NCBI RefSeq assembly: GCF_027587195.1
Contig: NZ_JAPDDP010000015.1
Span: 56,816-120,815, forward strand
From: Solirubrobacter phytolaccae
GTDB lineage: Bacteria; Actinomycetota; Thermoleophilia; Solirubrobacterales; Solirubrobacteraceae
Length of the DNA: 64,000 bases
Reading direction: 5' to 3'
Part shown: positions 41,628 to 50,321 of the stretch, in pieces
How positions within the stretch are numbered: the first letter of the stretch is position 1
Layout of the letters: the number at the start of each line of letters is the position of its first letter
Position numbers and translations under genes: made by a program
Notes under the pieces: generated by a model
The model's input: the letters and a program-made list of their open reading frames with translations, nothing else
What the model was told of the DNA's origin: nothing
Database searches by the model: none

Positions 41628-43814
41628 TTAGGACAGGCGGAACGTGGCGACGAGCTGCTCGAGCTCGGCGGCCGTACCGGCCAGCTCCTGCGCCGACGCA
41701 GCAATCTCCTGCGTCGAAGCGCTGGTCTGCTGCGTCGAGGCGGAGACCTGCTCGCTCGAAGCGCTCGCGGACTCGGCGACCGTGGCGACGCCGACGACGT
41801 CGTCAGCGATCTGGTTCGCGTCCAGCGAGAGGGTCTCGACGGCGCCGGCGATGTCCGCGGCACGCGCCGTGACCTCGTCGACCGCCGCGCCGATGGCCTC
41901 GAACGCCGCGCGGGCGCGCTCGACCGTCTGCGTGCCACCCTCGGTGCGCTCGGCCGTGTCGGCCACCATCGCGACGACGTCGGTCGTCTCGCGCTGGATC
42001 TCGCTGATGAGGCCCGCGATCTCGCCGGCCGCGGACTGCGACTCCTCGGCCAGCTTGCGGACTTCCTCGGCCACGACGGCGAAGCCGCGGCCCTGCTCGC
42101 CGGCACGGGCGGCCTCGATCGCGGCGTTCAGCGCGAGCAGGTTGGTCTGCTCGGCCAGGCCGGTGATCGTGGTCACGATGCCGCCGATCTTCTCGGACTT
42201 GGCAGCGAGCGTCTCGATCGCGCCGGTCACGCCGGACGCGGACTCGGCCAGGCCGCTCATGGCGGCGGACGCCTCACCGGCGGCCACGAGGCCCTCGGTG
42301 GCCATGCCCTTGGCCTTCTCGGCCTCGCCGGCGGCCTCGTGGGCACGCTCGGCGCTGTCGCGGGCGGTGCCGGCGACGCGCTCGGCGGCCTCACGGACGG
42401 CTTCGACCTTCTGGACCTGCACGTTGGTGCCCTCGGCGACCTCGCCGATGGCGACCGCGATCTCCTGGATCGCGCGGCCGGCCTCGTCGGAGGTGCTGGC
42501 CATCTGGCGCGAGGCGTCGCTGACGCCCGTCGCCGTGCTGGTGACGCGACCGACGATCCCGCGGAGGTCCTCCACGAGGCGGTTGAAGGCGATCCCGAGG
42601 ACGTCCTTCTCCGAACGCGGCTCGACGGACACCGTCAGGTCGCCGTCGGCGACGGCCTCGGCGGCGGTGGCCTTCTCACGCAGGTAGTCGACGGTGCGCT
42701 CGAACGAACCGGCCAGGCGGCCGATCTCGTCGTTGGTCTTGACGTCGATCTGGACGTCGACCTCGCCGTTGGCGACGCGCTCAGCGGCGTCGGTTACGGT
42801 GCGGATCGGCTTGGTGAGCAGGTTCGCGACGAACACGATCACGAGGCTGATGAGGATCAGGGCGATCACGCCGACGATGAGCAGCGTGTTCTGCAGGCTC
42901 TTGACGGGCGCGAGGACCTCGGACTGCGGGACGGCGGTCAGGAAGCTCCAGCCCGCGGCGTCGATCTTGTTCCAGGTCAGGACGATGTCCTTGCCCGTGA
43001 ACGGGTCCTTGGTCTCGATCTGGCCGTCCTTGCCGGCGGCGATCGAGTCGGCGACCTGCTTGAGCTCCGGGTTGCCCGTGCTCTCGGCGAGCTGCGCGAG
43101 GCTGACCTTGCCGGTCTTGGTCTTATCCGGGCTGGAGAGCAGCACGCCCTTGCCGGACACGGCGTAGGCGTAGCCCGTGTCGTAGAACTTCATCTCCGAC
43201 AGACCCTTGTCGATCAGCGCGAGCGTGTTGGCGGTGCCGGCGTAGCCGACGACCTTGCCGCCGCGCTCGACCGACGCCTGGTAGGTCACGTACATCGTGC
43301 CCTCGTAGGCGGCCGGCTCCTGAACGCCCGGCTTCGGGGCCTTCACGTACGCCTGCGCGCCCGTGACGCCGTCCTTGCTGGCCGTGACGGCGATGTTGCC
43401 CTTCTCGTCGAGCGCGACGCTCGGCTGGAACGACCCGTTGGGGAGCGTGGCCGGCTGGCCGACGGCCTTCGCGTCGCTGCCGAACGTGTTCGGGAGCAGG
43501 CCGCCGAAGACGGCCACGACGCTGTCCTTGCTCTTGGTCTCGAGCGCGGTGAGGCCGGCGATGGCGTCCGCGCGGCTGTTGCTGGTGGACAGGATCAGCG
43601 CGGCGCTGTTGGCGATGTTCTGGACACCGGCGATGGCGCCGTCGACGTTCGACGACTCGAGCGCCGTCGTCTTCTGCAGCTCGGCATAGGAGGACTTCTC
43701 CTGCGACGAGCCGGCCTTCGAGATGGCGATGAACGTCACGGCGGCAAGCGCGACGATGACGGGGACGAGGATCAGTGCCAGCATCTTGCTGCGCAGTGAT
43801 CGAAGCTTGGGCAT
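41628..43814 (-). CDS. Methyl-accepting chemotaxis protein with Cache sensor
   Basis: 728 residues. An N-terminal helix ([20 protein letters not shown]) and a second at about 305-325 flank a dCache-like periplasmic/outer sensor (about 35-300, [31 protein letters not shown]). A HAMP domain follows (about 325-380), then a long coiled coil with the signalling tip [19 protein letters not shown] near residue 565. Ligands of dCache domains are often amino acids or other small molecules. No che genes are in the window. The ribosome site AAGGAG is 12 bases from the ATG. Confidence 0.93.
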   Translation of the reverse strand: MPKLRSLRSKMLALILVPVIVALAAVTFIAISKAGSSQEKSSYAELQKTTALESSNVDGAIAGVQNIANSAALILSTSNSRADAIAGLTALETKSKDSVVAVFGGLLPNTFGSDAKAVGQPATLPNGSFQPSVALDEKGNIAVTASKDGVTGAQAYVKAPKPGVQEPAAYEGTMYVTYQASVERGGKVVGYAGTANTLALIDKGLSEMKFYDTGYAYAVSGKGVLLSSPDKTKTGKVSLAQLAESTGNPELKQVADSIAAGKDGQIETKDPFTGKDIVLTWNKIDAAGWSFLTAVPQSEVLAPVKSLQNTLLIVGVIALILISLVIVFVANLLTKPIRTVTDAAERVANGEVDVQIDVKTNDEIGRLAGSFERTVDYLREKATAAEAVADGDLTVSVEPRSEKDVLGIAFNRLVEDLRGIVGRVTSTATGVSDASRQMASTSDEAGRAIQEIAVAIGEVAEGTNVQVQKVEAVREAAERVAGTARDSAERAHEAAGEAEKAKGMATEGLVAAGEASAAMSGLAESASGVTGAIETLAAKSEKIGGIVTTITGLAEQTNLLALNAAIEAARAGEQGRGFAVVAEEVRKLAEESQSAAGEIAGLISEIQRETTDVVAMVADTAERTEGGTQTVERARAAFEAIGAAVDEVTARAADIAGAVETLSLDANQIADDVVGVATVAESASASSEQVSASTQQTSASTQEIAASAQELAGTAAELEQLVATFRLS

Positions 43815-43886
43815 TGGGGGCGGTCTCTCCTTGAGGTTGCCTTGACGTGAGCTTGACCTCGGAGATCGGGAAACCGCCGCAAATCT

Positions 43887-45548
43887 TTAGCTGTACATCC
43901 CCTCGATGTGGAGGGAATACTTCTCATAAATCGGCCGCCGCTTGAGCTTCATCGTGGGGGTCAGCTCATCCCCACCGGGGAGCCAGTCACCCTCCAGAAT
44001 CGTCCATTCCTTGATCTGCTCAGGGCGCGAAAGCGTTGAATTGGCACTCGCGACCGCTTCGCCCACGACCCGCTCGTGGTCGTCAACCGTCGCGGCGTAG
44101 TCCGGGTCGAGCACGAGCAGCGCGACGTTGTACGGACGGCCGTCGCCGACCACACAGGCCTGGCCGATGAGCGGCGACGCCCCTTTGAGCGCCGCTTCGA
44201 TGTTCGCGGGCGACATGTTCTTGCCCGCGGCGTTGATGATCAGCTCCTTCTTGCGATCGACGATCGTGACGTACCCGTCCTCGTCGATGGTCGCGACGTC
44301 GCCCGTGTGCAGCCACCCGTCGTCGTCGAGCGCTTCGGCGGTCTTCTCGGGCAGATTGCGGTAGCCGACCATGACCACCTCTGAGCGCGCGAGCAGCTCC
44401 CCGTCCTCGGCCAGCTTGAGCTCCACGCCGGGCGACGGCAGGCCGACCGTGCCGATCTTGATCCGCTCCTCGGGGTTCGACGCGCCCGCGCCGCAGGTCT
44501 CGCTCATCCCCCAGATCTCGGCCAGCGGGACGCCGATGGCGTGGAAGAACACGAGCACCTCACGCGGCGTGGGTGCGGCGCCGACGTTCACGAGCTTCGC
44601 CTCGTCGAGCCCGATCGCGGCCCGCAGCGGCGCGAACAGCTGCTCCTCCCCCAGCTCGACCGCACTTTCGAGTGCGTCCGGCACCGGCTGCCCCGCCTGG
44701 CGGAGCTCCACGACCTGCTTCGCGGCCCCGAGCACCGTCTGCGCCTGCTCGTTCGCCGCCAGCTTCGCCTCGATGCCGGCTTTGAGCTTCTCCCACACGC
44801 GCGGGACCGCGAAGAACCAGGTCGGCTTGACCGCCGGCAGCCACTCGCCGATCCGGCGCGGGTCCGGGCACGTCGTGATCGTCATGCCGTAGACGATCGG
44901 GAGGTAGTGGTGCGCGGTGCGCTCGGCGACGTGCGCGCTCGGCAGCCACGAGATCACGCGCGAGCCGTCCGGGAAGCCGACGCGCTTCTCCACGGCGTCC
45001 ACGGCCGCCATCTCGTTGCGGTGCGAGAGCTGGACGCCCTTCGGCGGGCCGGTCGTGCCGGACGTGTAGATGATCGTGAGGATGTCGTCGGGCTCGACCG
45101 CGCGCCAGTCGGGCTCGAAGCCCTCGACGAAGTGCTCCTCCCACTCGTCGACGACGATCACCTGGTCGACGAGCGGCCGCATGGCGTCCGCGAACGGCGC
45201 CTCGACCACGGCGACCTTCGCGCCCGCGTCGCCGACCACGTACGCGATCTGGTCCGGCGCCGACGTCAGGTAGATCGAGAACGGCGTCGCGCCGAGCATC
45301 GTGGCCGCCAGGTCGGCGACCACGAACTCCGGCCGGTTGGAGACCATCAGCGCGAGCGTGTCCCCGCGCCCGAGGCCGAGCTTGGCCAGCCCGCCGGCGA
45401 AGGCGTCGACCTTCGCCTGCAGCTCGGCCCACGTCCAGGCGACCTCGTCGTCCTTCGTGCGGACCGCGATCCGGTCCGCGTTGTCCTCGACCGTCAGCCG
45501 GAAGGCCTCGGCGATGGTCGGGGCGTTTACTGAGCGTCTCTCCCCCAT
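43887..45548 (-). CDS. Long-chain acyl-CoA synthetase (FadD15-like)
   Basis: 553 residues. YTSGTTGPPKGVQLSHRN near residue 165 is the P-loop, IWGMSETCGAG near 345 the aromatic block, and WLHTGDVATIDEDGYVTIVDR near 425 the hinge. The C-terminal catalytic Lys lies in LTPTMKLKRR. NAAGKNMSPANIE is typical of long-chain AMP-forming ligases such as FadD15. It activates fatty acids to acyl-CoA. It starts 9 bases after the rseP stop, so it seems to be read with dxr-rseP. Confidence 0.9.
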   Translation of the reverse strand: MGERRSVNAPTIAEAFRLTVEDNADRIAVRTKDDEVAWTWAELQAKVDAFAGGLAKLGLGRGDTLALMVSNRPEFVVADLAATMLGATPFSIYLTSAPDQIAYVVGDAGAKVAVVEAPFADAMRPLVDQVIVVDEWEEHFVEGFEPDWRAVEPDDILTIIYTSGTTGPPKGVQLSHRNEMAAVDAVEKRVGFPDGSRVISWLPSAHVAERTAHHYLPIVYGMTITTCPDPRRIGEWLPAVKPTWFFAVPRVWEKLKAGIEAKLAANEQAQTVLGAAKQVVELRQAGQPVPDALESAVELGEEQLFAPLRAAIGLDEAKLVNVGAAPTPREVLVFFHAIGVPLAEIWGMSETCGAGASNPEERIKIGTVGLPSPGVELKLAEDGELLARSEVVMVGYRNLPEKTAEALDDDGWLHTGDVATIDEDGYVTIVDRKKELIINAAGKNMSPANIEAALKGASPLIGQACVVGDGRPYNVALLVLDPDYAATVDDHERVVGEAVASANSTLSRPEQIKEWTILEGDWLPGGDELTPTMKLKRRPIYEKYSLHIEGMYS

Positions 45549-45557
45549 GGGAGGACG

Positions 45558-46631
45558 CTATCGAATCCCGAAGCCGCCGTTCTGCAGTCGGTCGATGTCG
45601 TTCGTGAGGCCGATCACGAACAGCATGATCACCAGCGCGAAGCCGACGAAGCCGGCGCGCTCCATGACGGCGAACGGGATCGCCTTGCCGCGCACCTTCT
45701 CGGCGAGCGCCCAGAAGATGTGGCCGCCGTCGAGCGGCAGGAACGGGAACAGGTTGATGATGCCGAGGCTGAGCGAGATCAGGGCGAGGATCGTGAGCGT
45801 GAGGATCAGGTCGTCCTGCTCGATCGTCTGCCGCGTCTGCTCGTAGCCGCCGACGACGCTCCCGATCTCCTTGCGCTTCTCCGCCTTGAAGATCTGGGCG
45901 ATGTGGCTGACCGTCGTCGAGGTCACGACCCACATCTGGTCGAGCGCGAGCCCGGGTGCGCGGCCGACGCCCACGTCGGTGCGCATCGCCTCCTGGTCGT
46001 ACCCGAAGCCGAAGCGGTAGCGCGGCTCCTCGAGCTTGTTGTCGAGGAAGGTGTTGCCGCTGACGGTCAGCTCGCGGCCGTCACGCACCAGCGTGAACGA
46101 GACCGCGTCGCCCTTGTGGGCGCCGACGGCGTTCGTGACCTGGTCCAGCTGCGTGCCGGCGTCGCCCGTCAGGCGCTTGCCGTCGACGGCGATCACCTGG
46201 TCGCCCTCCAGCAGCTTGCCCTGGGCGGGCGTGCCGTTCTGGACCGCGCCGACCACGAGCGGGGGCTCGATCGGGCCGCGGAGCATGAACACGACGGCGA
46301 GGATGATGAACGCGAGCACGATGTTCACCAGCGGCCCGGCGCCGATCACGACGATCCGCTTCCACACCGGCTGGCGGTAGTAGGCGCGGTGAGCGTGCTC
46401 CGGCGAGATGTCCTCCGCCGGGTTCATGCCCGTGATCTTCACGTAGCCGCCGAGCGGGATCGAGCCGATCGCGTACTCGGTCTCGCCGCGCTTGTAGCGG
46501 GCGACGAGCGGCGGGAAGAAGAGGCTGAAGCGCTCGACGCGCATGCCGACGGCCTTGGCCGCGAAGAAGTGCCCCGCCTCGTGCAGGATGATCAGCACGG
46601 CAAAGCCGAGGAAGGCCAACAACCAGCTCAT
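45558..46631 (-). CDS. rseP: Site-2 metalloprotease RseP/Rip1
   Basis: 357 residues. The zinc motif HEAGH lies near residue 17 (ILHEAGHFFAAKAVG) and LPLDGGH near 300, the Asp ligand. A PDZ domain (about 125-210) sits between. About four helices. It cuts membrane proteins such as anti-sigma factors inside the bilayer; a RskA-like outer domain protein and an ECF sigma are elsewhere in the window, but a link is only inferred. It starts at the ATG 46631, overlapped by the TGA of a 25-codon ORF. Confidence 0.93.
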   Translation of the reverse strand: MSWLLAFLGFAVLIILHEAGHFFAAKAVGMRVERFSLFFPPLVARYKRGETEYAIGSIPLGGYVKITGMNPAEDISPEHAHRAYYRQPVWKRIVVIGAGPLVNIVLAFIILAVVFMLRGPIEPPLVVGAVQNGTPAQGKLLEGDQVIAVDGKRLTGDAGTQLDQVTNAVGAHKGDAVSFTLVRDGRELTVSGNTFLDNKLEEPRYRFGFGYDQEAMRTDVGVGRAPGLALDQMWVVTSTTVSHIAQIFKAEKRKEIGSVVGGYEQTRQTIEQDDLILTLTILALISLSLGIINLFPFLPLDGGHIFWALAEKVRGKAIPFAVMERAGFVGFALVIMLFVIGLTNDIDRLQNGGFGIR

Positions 46632-46705
46632 GGGCGAACCATCCGGGCAGCCGCTGACGCGGCGCCATCGGGGGTCGCTTGGAGCATCGCTTCGCGGATG
46701 CTCAT
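46628..46705 (-). CDS. Possible 25-residue bridging ORF between dxr and rseP
   Basis: The 70-base gap between the dxr stop and the rseP start is one open frame of 25 codons. It begins MSIREAMLQATPDG and ends ARMVRP. Its ATG overlaps the dxr TGA (ATGA), and its TGA overlaps the rseP ATG (ATGA). A 7-bp hairpin GAGCATC/GATGCTC lies inside its first codons. No known motif. It may couple rseP translation to dxr. Confidence 0.45.
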   Translation of the reverse strand: MSIREAMLQATPDGAASAAARMVRP

Positions 46706-47850
46706 GCGTGCACGCTCTCGATCAGCTCGGCGGCGATCTCGCGCGCCTCGGCATCGGTCACGTACAGCGCCTCGAAGTCGTGCACGCGGCGTGAGCCGAG
46801 TTCGTCCAGGACGCCCGCGATCACCTGCGGGATGCCCGTGAACGGCAGGCGGCCGTTGAGGAAGGCGTGGACGGCGACCTCGTTCGCGGCGTTGAGCGCG
46901 CACGGCGCGGTGCCGCCGGCGACGGCCGCCTCGCGCGCGAGGCGCAGGCACGGGAACGTCTCGAGGTCGGGCGCTTCGAAGGTGAGCTGGCCGAGCTCGA
47001 CCAGGTCCAGCGGCTTGATCGGCAGGTCGGCGCGGTCCGGGTGGTGCAGCGCGTAGCCGATCGCGACGCGCATGTCCGGGTAGCCCATGTGCGCCTTGGT
47101 CGAGCCGTCGCACAGCTGGACCATCGCGTGGATGATCGACTGCGGGTGCACGACGACGTCGATCTTGTCGTACGGCGTCCCGAACAGGTGATGCGCCTCC
47201 ATCACCTCGAGGCCCTTGTTCATCAGGGTCGCGGAGTCGATCGTGATCTTGCCGCCCATCCGCCACGTCGGGTGGTTAAGCGCGTCCTCGACGGTGATGC
47301 CGGTCAGGTCCTTGCGCCCGCGGAACGGACCGCCGCTCGCGGTGATGACGAGCTTGTCGACCACCCCGGGAGGCTCGCCCGTCAGCAGGTGGTGGATCGC
47401 GGTGTGCTCGGAGTCGATCGGGATCAGGCGCGCGCCCGTGGCCTCGGCGAGCGCCGTGACCAGCTCTCCGCCGACGACGAGCGACTCCTTGTTGGCCAGC
47501 GCGACGTCCATCCTCTCGGTGAGGGCGACGATCGTCGGGCCGAGGCCGGCGGAGCCGACGATGCTGTTGAGCACGAGGTCGGCGCCGGACTCCGCGACGA
47601 GCTGGACGAGGCCTTCGGGACCCGACAGCACTTCGCCGCCGGTCCAGTTCTCGCCGGCGCGCGCGGCGGCGTCCGGGTCGGTCAGCGCGATCCGCTTGAC
47701 GCCGCGCTCGATCGCCTGCTGGACGAGCGGGAGGTGGTTGCTGCCGGCCGACAGGCCGACGATCTCGAACTGCTCTGGTGCGCGCTTGACGACGTCGAGC
47801 GCCTGGGTGCCGATGGATCCCGTGGAACCCAGGATGAGAAGCCGCTTCAC
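46702..47850 (-). CDS. dxr: 1-deoxy-D-xylulose 5-phosphate reductoisomerase
   Basis: 382 residues. GSTGSIGTQALDVV is the NADPH-binding start, ASGGPFRG the substrate loop near residue 183, and WRMGGKITIDSATLMNKGLE the metal-binding block (Asp, Glu). It converts DXP to MEP, the first committed MEP-pathway step. It is divergent from an alpha/beta-hydrolase gene. In the usual cluster it follows cdsA; here seven accessory genes lie between. Confidence 0.96.
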   Translation of the reverse strand: MKRLLILGSTGSIGTQALDVVKRAPEQFEIVGLSAGSNHLPLVQQAIERGVKRIALTDPDAAARAGENWTGGEVLSGPEGLVQLVAESGADLVLNSIVGSAGLGPTIVALTERMDVALANKESLVVGGELVTALAEATGARLIPIDSEHTAIHHLLTGEPPGVVDKLVITASGGPFRGRKDLTGITVEDALNHPTWRMGGKITIDSATLMNKGLEVMEAHHLFGTPYDKIDVVVHPQSIIHAMVQLCDGSTKAHMGYPDMRVAIGYALHHPDRADLPIKPLDLVELGQLTFEAPDLETFPCLRLAREAAVAGGTAPCALNAANEVAVHAFLNGRLPFTGIPQVIAGVLDELGSRRVHDFEALYVTDAEAREIAAELIESVHA

Positions 47851-47900
47851 GGTGGCTCAGTGTGGCACGGGCCAGATCAGGCGCGGATAAGCTCGCGCGT

Positions 47901-48647
47901 ATGGCGGTCGTGTTCCTGCATGGCGTGATGGTCGATGGTTCGCTCTGGGACGACGTCGTGGCGCGCCTGCCCGACGAGGAGTGCGTGGTGCTCGAGCTGC
48001 CGCTCGGCTCGCACACGCAGCCGGTCGCGGATCGTTCCACGCAGACGCCCGCGGGCGTGGCCGACTGGATCGTGCGCGAGCTCGAGCGCCGCGACCTGCG
48101 CGACGTGACGCTGGTCGGCTGCGACACGGGCGGGACGCTCGCGCAGCTGGTCGTGGCCCAGGACGCCTCGCGGATCTCACGGTTGGTGCTCACCCCGTGC
48201 GACGCGCTGGAGGTGTTCCCGCCCGCGCTGTTCAAGCCGCTCTTCTCGCTCGGTCACGTGCCGCTGGCGATGAGCGCGTTCCTGCAGCCGATGCGGTTCA
48301 CCCCCGCGCGCCGGCTGCCGATCGCCTTCGGCTGGCTGACGAAGCGCGTGGACCGCGAGCGGCTGCGGCGCTGGGGCACGCCGGCGCTGCGAGATCGCGA
48401 GATCCTGCGCGACGCCGCCCACTTCGCGGCGGCGTGCTCGCCCGCGATCACGCTCGACGTCGCGCCGAAGCTGCGCGCCTTCGAGGGCGAGGTGATCATC
48501 GCCTGGCCGCCGGAGGACCGCTGCTTCCCGATCGAGCTGGGCTATCGCCTCGCCGCGCTGTTCCCCAATGCCCGCCTGGTCGAGGTCGAGGACTCCTACG
48601 CCTTCGTCCCGATCGACCAGCCGGACGTGCTCGCCGCGCTCATTTGA
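47901..48647 (+). CDS. Alpha/beta-hydrolase with Asp nucleophile, His not evident
   Basis: 248 residues from the ATG at 47901. VVFLHGVMVDGSLWDD is the oxyanion block. The nucleophile elbow reads VGCDTGGTLAQ, with Asp where lipases have Ser, as in haloalkane dehalogenases and epoxide hydrolases. Near the end relatives have a catalytic His; here the text is VEDSYAFVPIDQP and no His is present. Its activity is therefore doubtful or altered. A hairpin ends it together with the convergent PfpI gene. Confidence 0.75.
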   Translation: MAVVFLHGVMVDGSLWDDVVARLPDEECVVLELPLGSHTQPVADRSTQTPAGVADWIVRELERRDLRDVTLVGCDTGGTLAQLVVAQDASRISRLVLTPCDALEVFPPALFKPLFSLGHVPLAMSAFLQPMRFTPARRLPIAFGWLTKRVDRERLRRWGTPALRDREILRDAAHFAAACSPAITLDVAPKLRAFEGEVIIAWPPEDRCFPIELGYRLAALFPNARLVEVEDSYAFVPIDQPDVLAALI

Positions 48648-48685
48648 AAGTCAGCGGAAGTCCTGGCCCCTGGGCCATGACTTTC
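48646..48685. terminator. Bidirectional hairpin between convergent genes
   Basis: GAAAGTCA (48646-48653) pairs with TGACTTTC (48678-48685), and inside TGGCCC (48664-48669) pairs with GGGCCA (48672-48677). The outer arms touch both stop codons. AAAG and CTTT at the base give U-rich ends in both directions. Confidence 0.6.
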
Positions 48686-49256
48686 AGCGGAACGAGCCCG
48701 CAGGGCGAGGCTCCGCCGGCCATTCGATCTCGCGCCGGACCGCGTCGGCGTCGTCGCCCAGCAGGTACAGCGCCATGTCGATGCCCGAGGTCACGCCGCC
48801 CGCGGTGACGATGTCGCCCTCGTCGACGTAGCGCGCGTCCTCGGCGACGTCGGCGCCCGCCGCGCGCAGGTCCTCGATCGCGGTGTGGTGGGTGATCGCG
48901 CGGCGACCGGTGAGCAGCCCGGCCTCGGCGAGCAGCATCGCGCCCGTGCACACGGAGGCGATGCGGCGGCCGGCCGCGTGGCGCTCGACGAGCTTGGCGC
49001 CGATCACGCCGCGCTGCGCCTCGAGGTAGGCGCCGCCGGCTGCGCGGTCGCTCCAGCCGCCGCCGGGGATCACCAGCAGGTCGGGGTCGCCGAGCACGCC
49101 GTGCGGGACGACCGTCGTGCCGTGCGAGGACGTGACGCGCTCGACCGGCTCGACCGTGACGTAGCGCGTGTCACGGCCCGCGGTCCGGAACACCTCGAAC
49201 GGGCCGAACGCGTCCAGGTCGTCGAAGCCGTCGAACAGGAGGATCTCGATCGTCAT
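48684..49256 (-). CDS. DJ-1/PfpI-family protein
   Basis: 190 residues from the ATG at 49256; an ATG/GTG further up would overlap the operator and is less likely. IEILLFDGFDDLDAFGPFEVF is the start, and ASVCTGAMLLAEAG near residue 95 has the nucleophile Cys with the elbow. The family includes protein deglycases, isonitrile hydratases and others. The text GIDMALYLLG at the end is typical of the DJ-1 group next to GlxA regulators. It is divergent from the GlxA-type gene. Confidence 0.88.
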   Translation of the reverse strand: MTIEILLFDGFDDLDAFGPFEVFRTAGRDTRYVTVEPVERVTSSHGTTVVPHGVLGDPDLLVIPGGGWSDRAAGGAYLEAQRGVIGAKLVERHAAGRRIASVCTGAMLLAEAGLLTGRRAITHHTAIEDLRAAGADVAEDARYVDEGDIVTAGGVTSGIDMALYLLGDDADAVRREIEWPAEPRPAGSFR

Positions 49257-49292
49257 GCGGAGATCGTCCCGCGGCACGCTCACCCGCACGAG

Positions 49293-49327
49293 TGGCAGGA
49301 ACGCCAGTGTTCGTTACGATCCTGCCA
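49293..49327. promoter_or_regulatory. Operator-like inverted repeat between pfpI-like and GlxA-type genes
   Basis: TGGCAGGA (49293-49300) and TCCTGCCA (49320-49327) are perfect inverted arms with 19 bases between. The left arm also begins TGGC-N6-GCCA. The right arm ends one base before the GlxA ATG at 49328. It fits a two-site operator for an AraC-type dimer. Confidence 0.5.
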
Positions 49328-50257
49328 ATGGCCGTTCACGAGATCGCCGTGCTGGCGCTGGATGCCGTCGTCCCGCTCGACCTCGCGATCCCCGCGCAGA
49401 TCTTCGGCAACTACGAGGAGGCGCCGTACCGCGTGACCGTGTGCGCGGCGACGCCGTCCGTGGCGACCACCGCGGGGTTCACGATCGGCGCGCAGGCGGG
49501 CCTGGAGGCGCTCGCGACCGCCGACACCGTGATCGTCCCGGGCTTCACCCCGCACCTGCGCGTGCCCGACGACGACGTGCTGGAGGCGCTGCGCGGCGCG
49601 CCCGGCCGGATGGTCTCGATCTGCACCGGCGCGTTCGCGCTCGCCGCCGCCGGCCGACTGGACGGCCGGCGCGCCACCACCCACTGGCGCGACGCGGCCG
49701 ATCTCGCCGCCCGCTTCCCGCGCGTGGCCGTCGAGCCCGACGTCCTCTACATCGACAACGGCGACGTGCTGACCTCGGCCGGCGTCGCCTCCGGGCTGGA
49801 CCTGTGCCTGCACATCCTGCGCCAGGACCACGGCGCCGCGCTGGCCGCCTCGATCGCGCGCCGGATCGTCGTCCCGCCGCACCGCGAAGGCGGGCAGGCG
49901 CAGTACGTCGAGCAGCCGCTCCCCAAGTACCCGGGCGGCTCGCTCGCCCCCACCCGCGCCTGGGCGCTTGAGCGCCTGCATGAGCCGCTCACCGTCCGCG
50001 TCCTGGCCCACCACGCGCACGTCTCCGAGCGCACGTTCGCCCGTCGCTTCCAGGCCGAGACCGGCACCTCGGTCCTGTCCTGGCTGCTCGCCCGCCGCGT
50101 CGACGCCGCCCGCGGCGCGCTCGAGACGACGTCCGCCGCGATCGACGACATCGCGTCCGAGTGCGGCTTCGGCACCGCCGCGAACCTCCGCAAGCACTTC
50201 CACCGCCAGCTCTCCGTCACCCCAACGGCCTACCGTCGCGCCTTCCGCTCCCAGTAG
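49328..50257 (+). CDS. GlxA-family AraC-type transcription regulator
   Basis: 309 residues. The N-terminal DJ-1-like domain (about 1-175) has VSICTGAFALAAAG with the Cys elbow and RRATTHWRDAADL. The C-terminal AraC domain (about 210-309) has two helix-turn-helix units, LAHHAHVSERTFARRF and IDDIASECGFGTAANLRKHF. Members respond to amines, betaine-type or other small nitrogen compounds. It diverges from the DJ-1/PfpI gene, its probable target. Confidence 0.93.
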   Translation: MAVHEIAVLALDAVVPLDLAIPAQIFGNYEEAPYRVTVCAATPSVATTAGFTIGAQAGLEALATADTVIVPGFTPHLRVPDDDVLEALRGAPGRMVSICTGAFALAAAGRLDGRRATTHWRDAADLAARFPRVAVEPDVLYIDNGDVLTSAGVASGLDLCLHILRQDHGAALAASIARRIVVPPHREGGQAQYVEQPLPKYPGGSLAPTRAWALERLHEPLTVRVLAHHAHVSERTFARRFQAETGTSVLSWLLARRVDAARGALETTSAAIDDIASECGFGTAANLRKHFHRQLSVTPTAYRRAFRSQ

Positions 50258-50321
50258 TGAGCGCGCGTGCGCTTTACTCGGCGCCCAGGCGGTGGCGGGA
50301 ACAGTCGGTGATCATTGGGGC

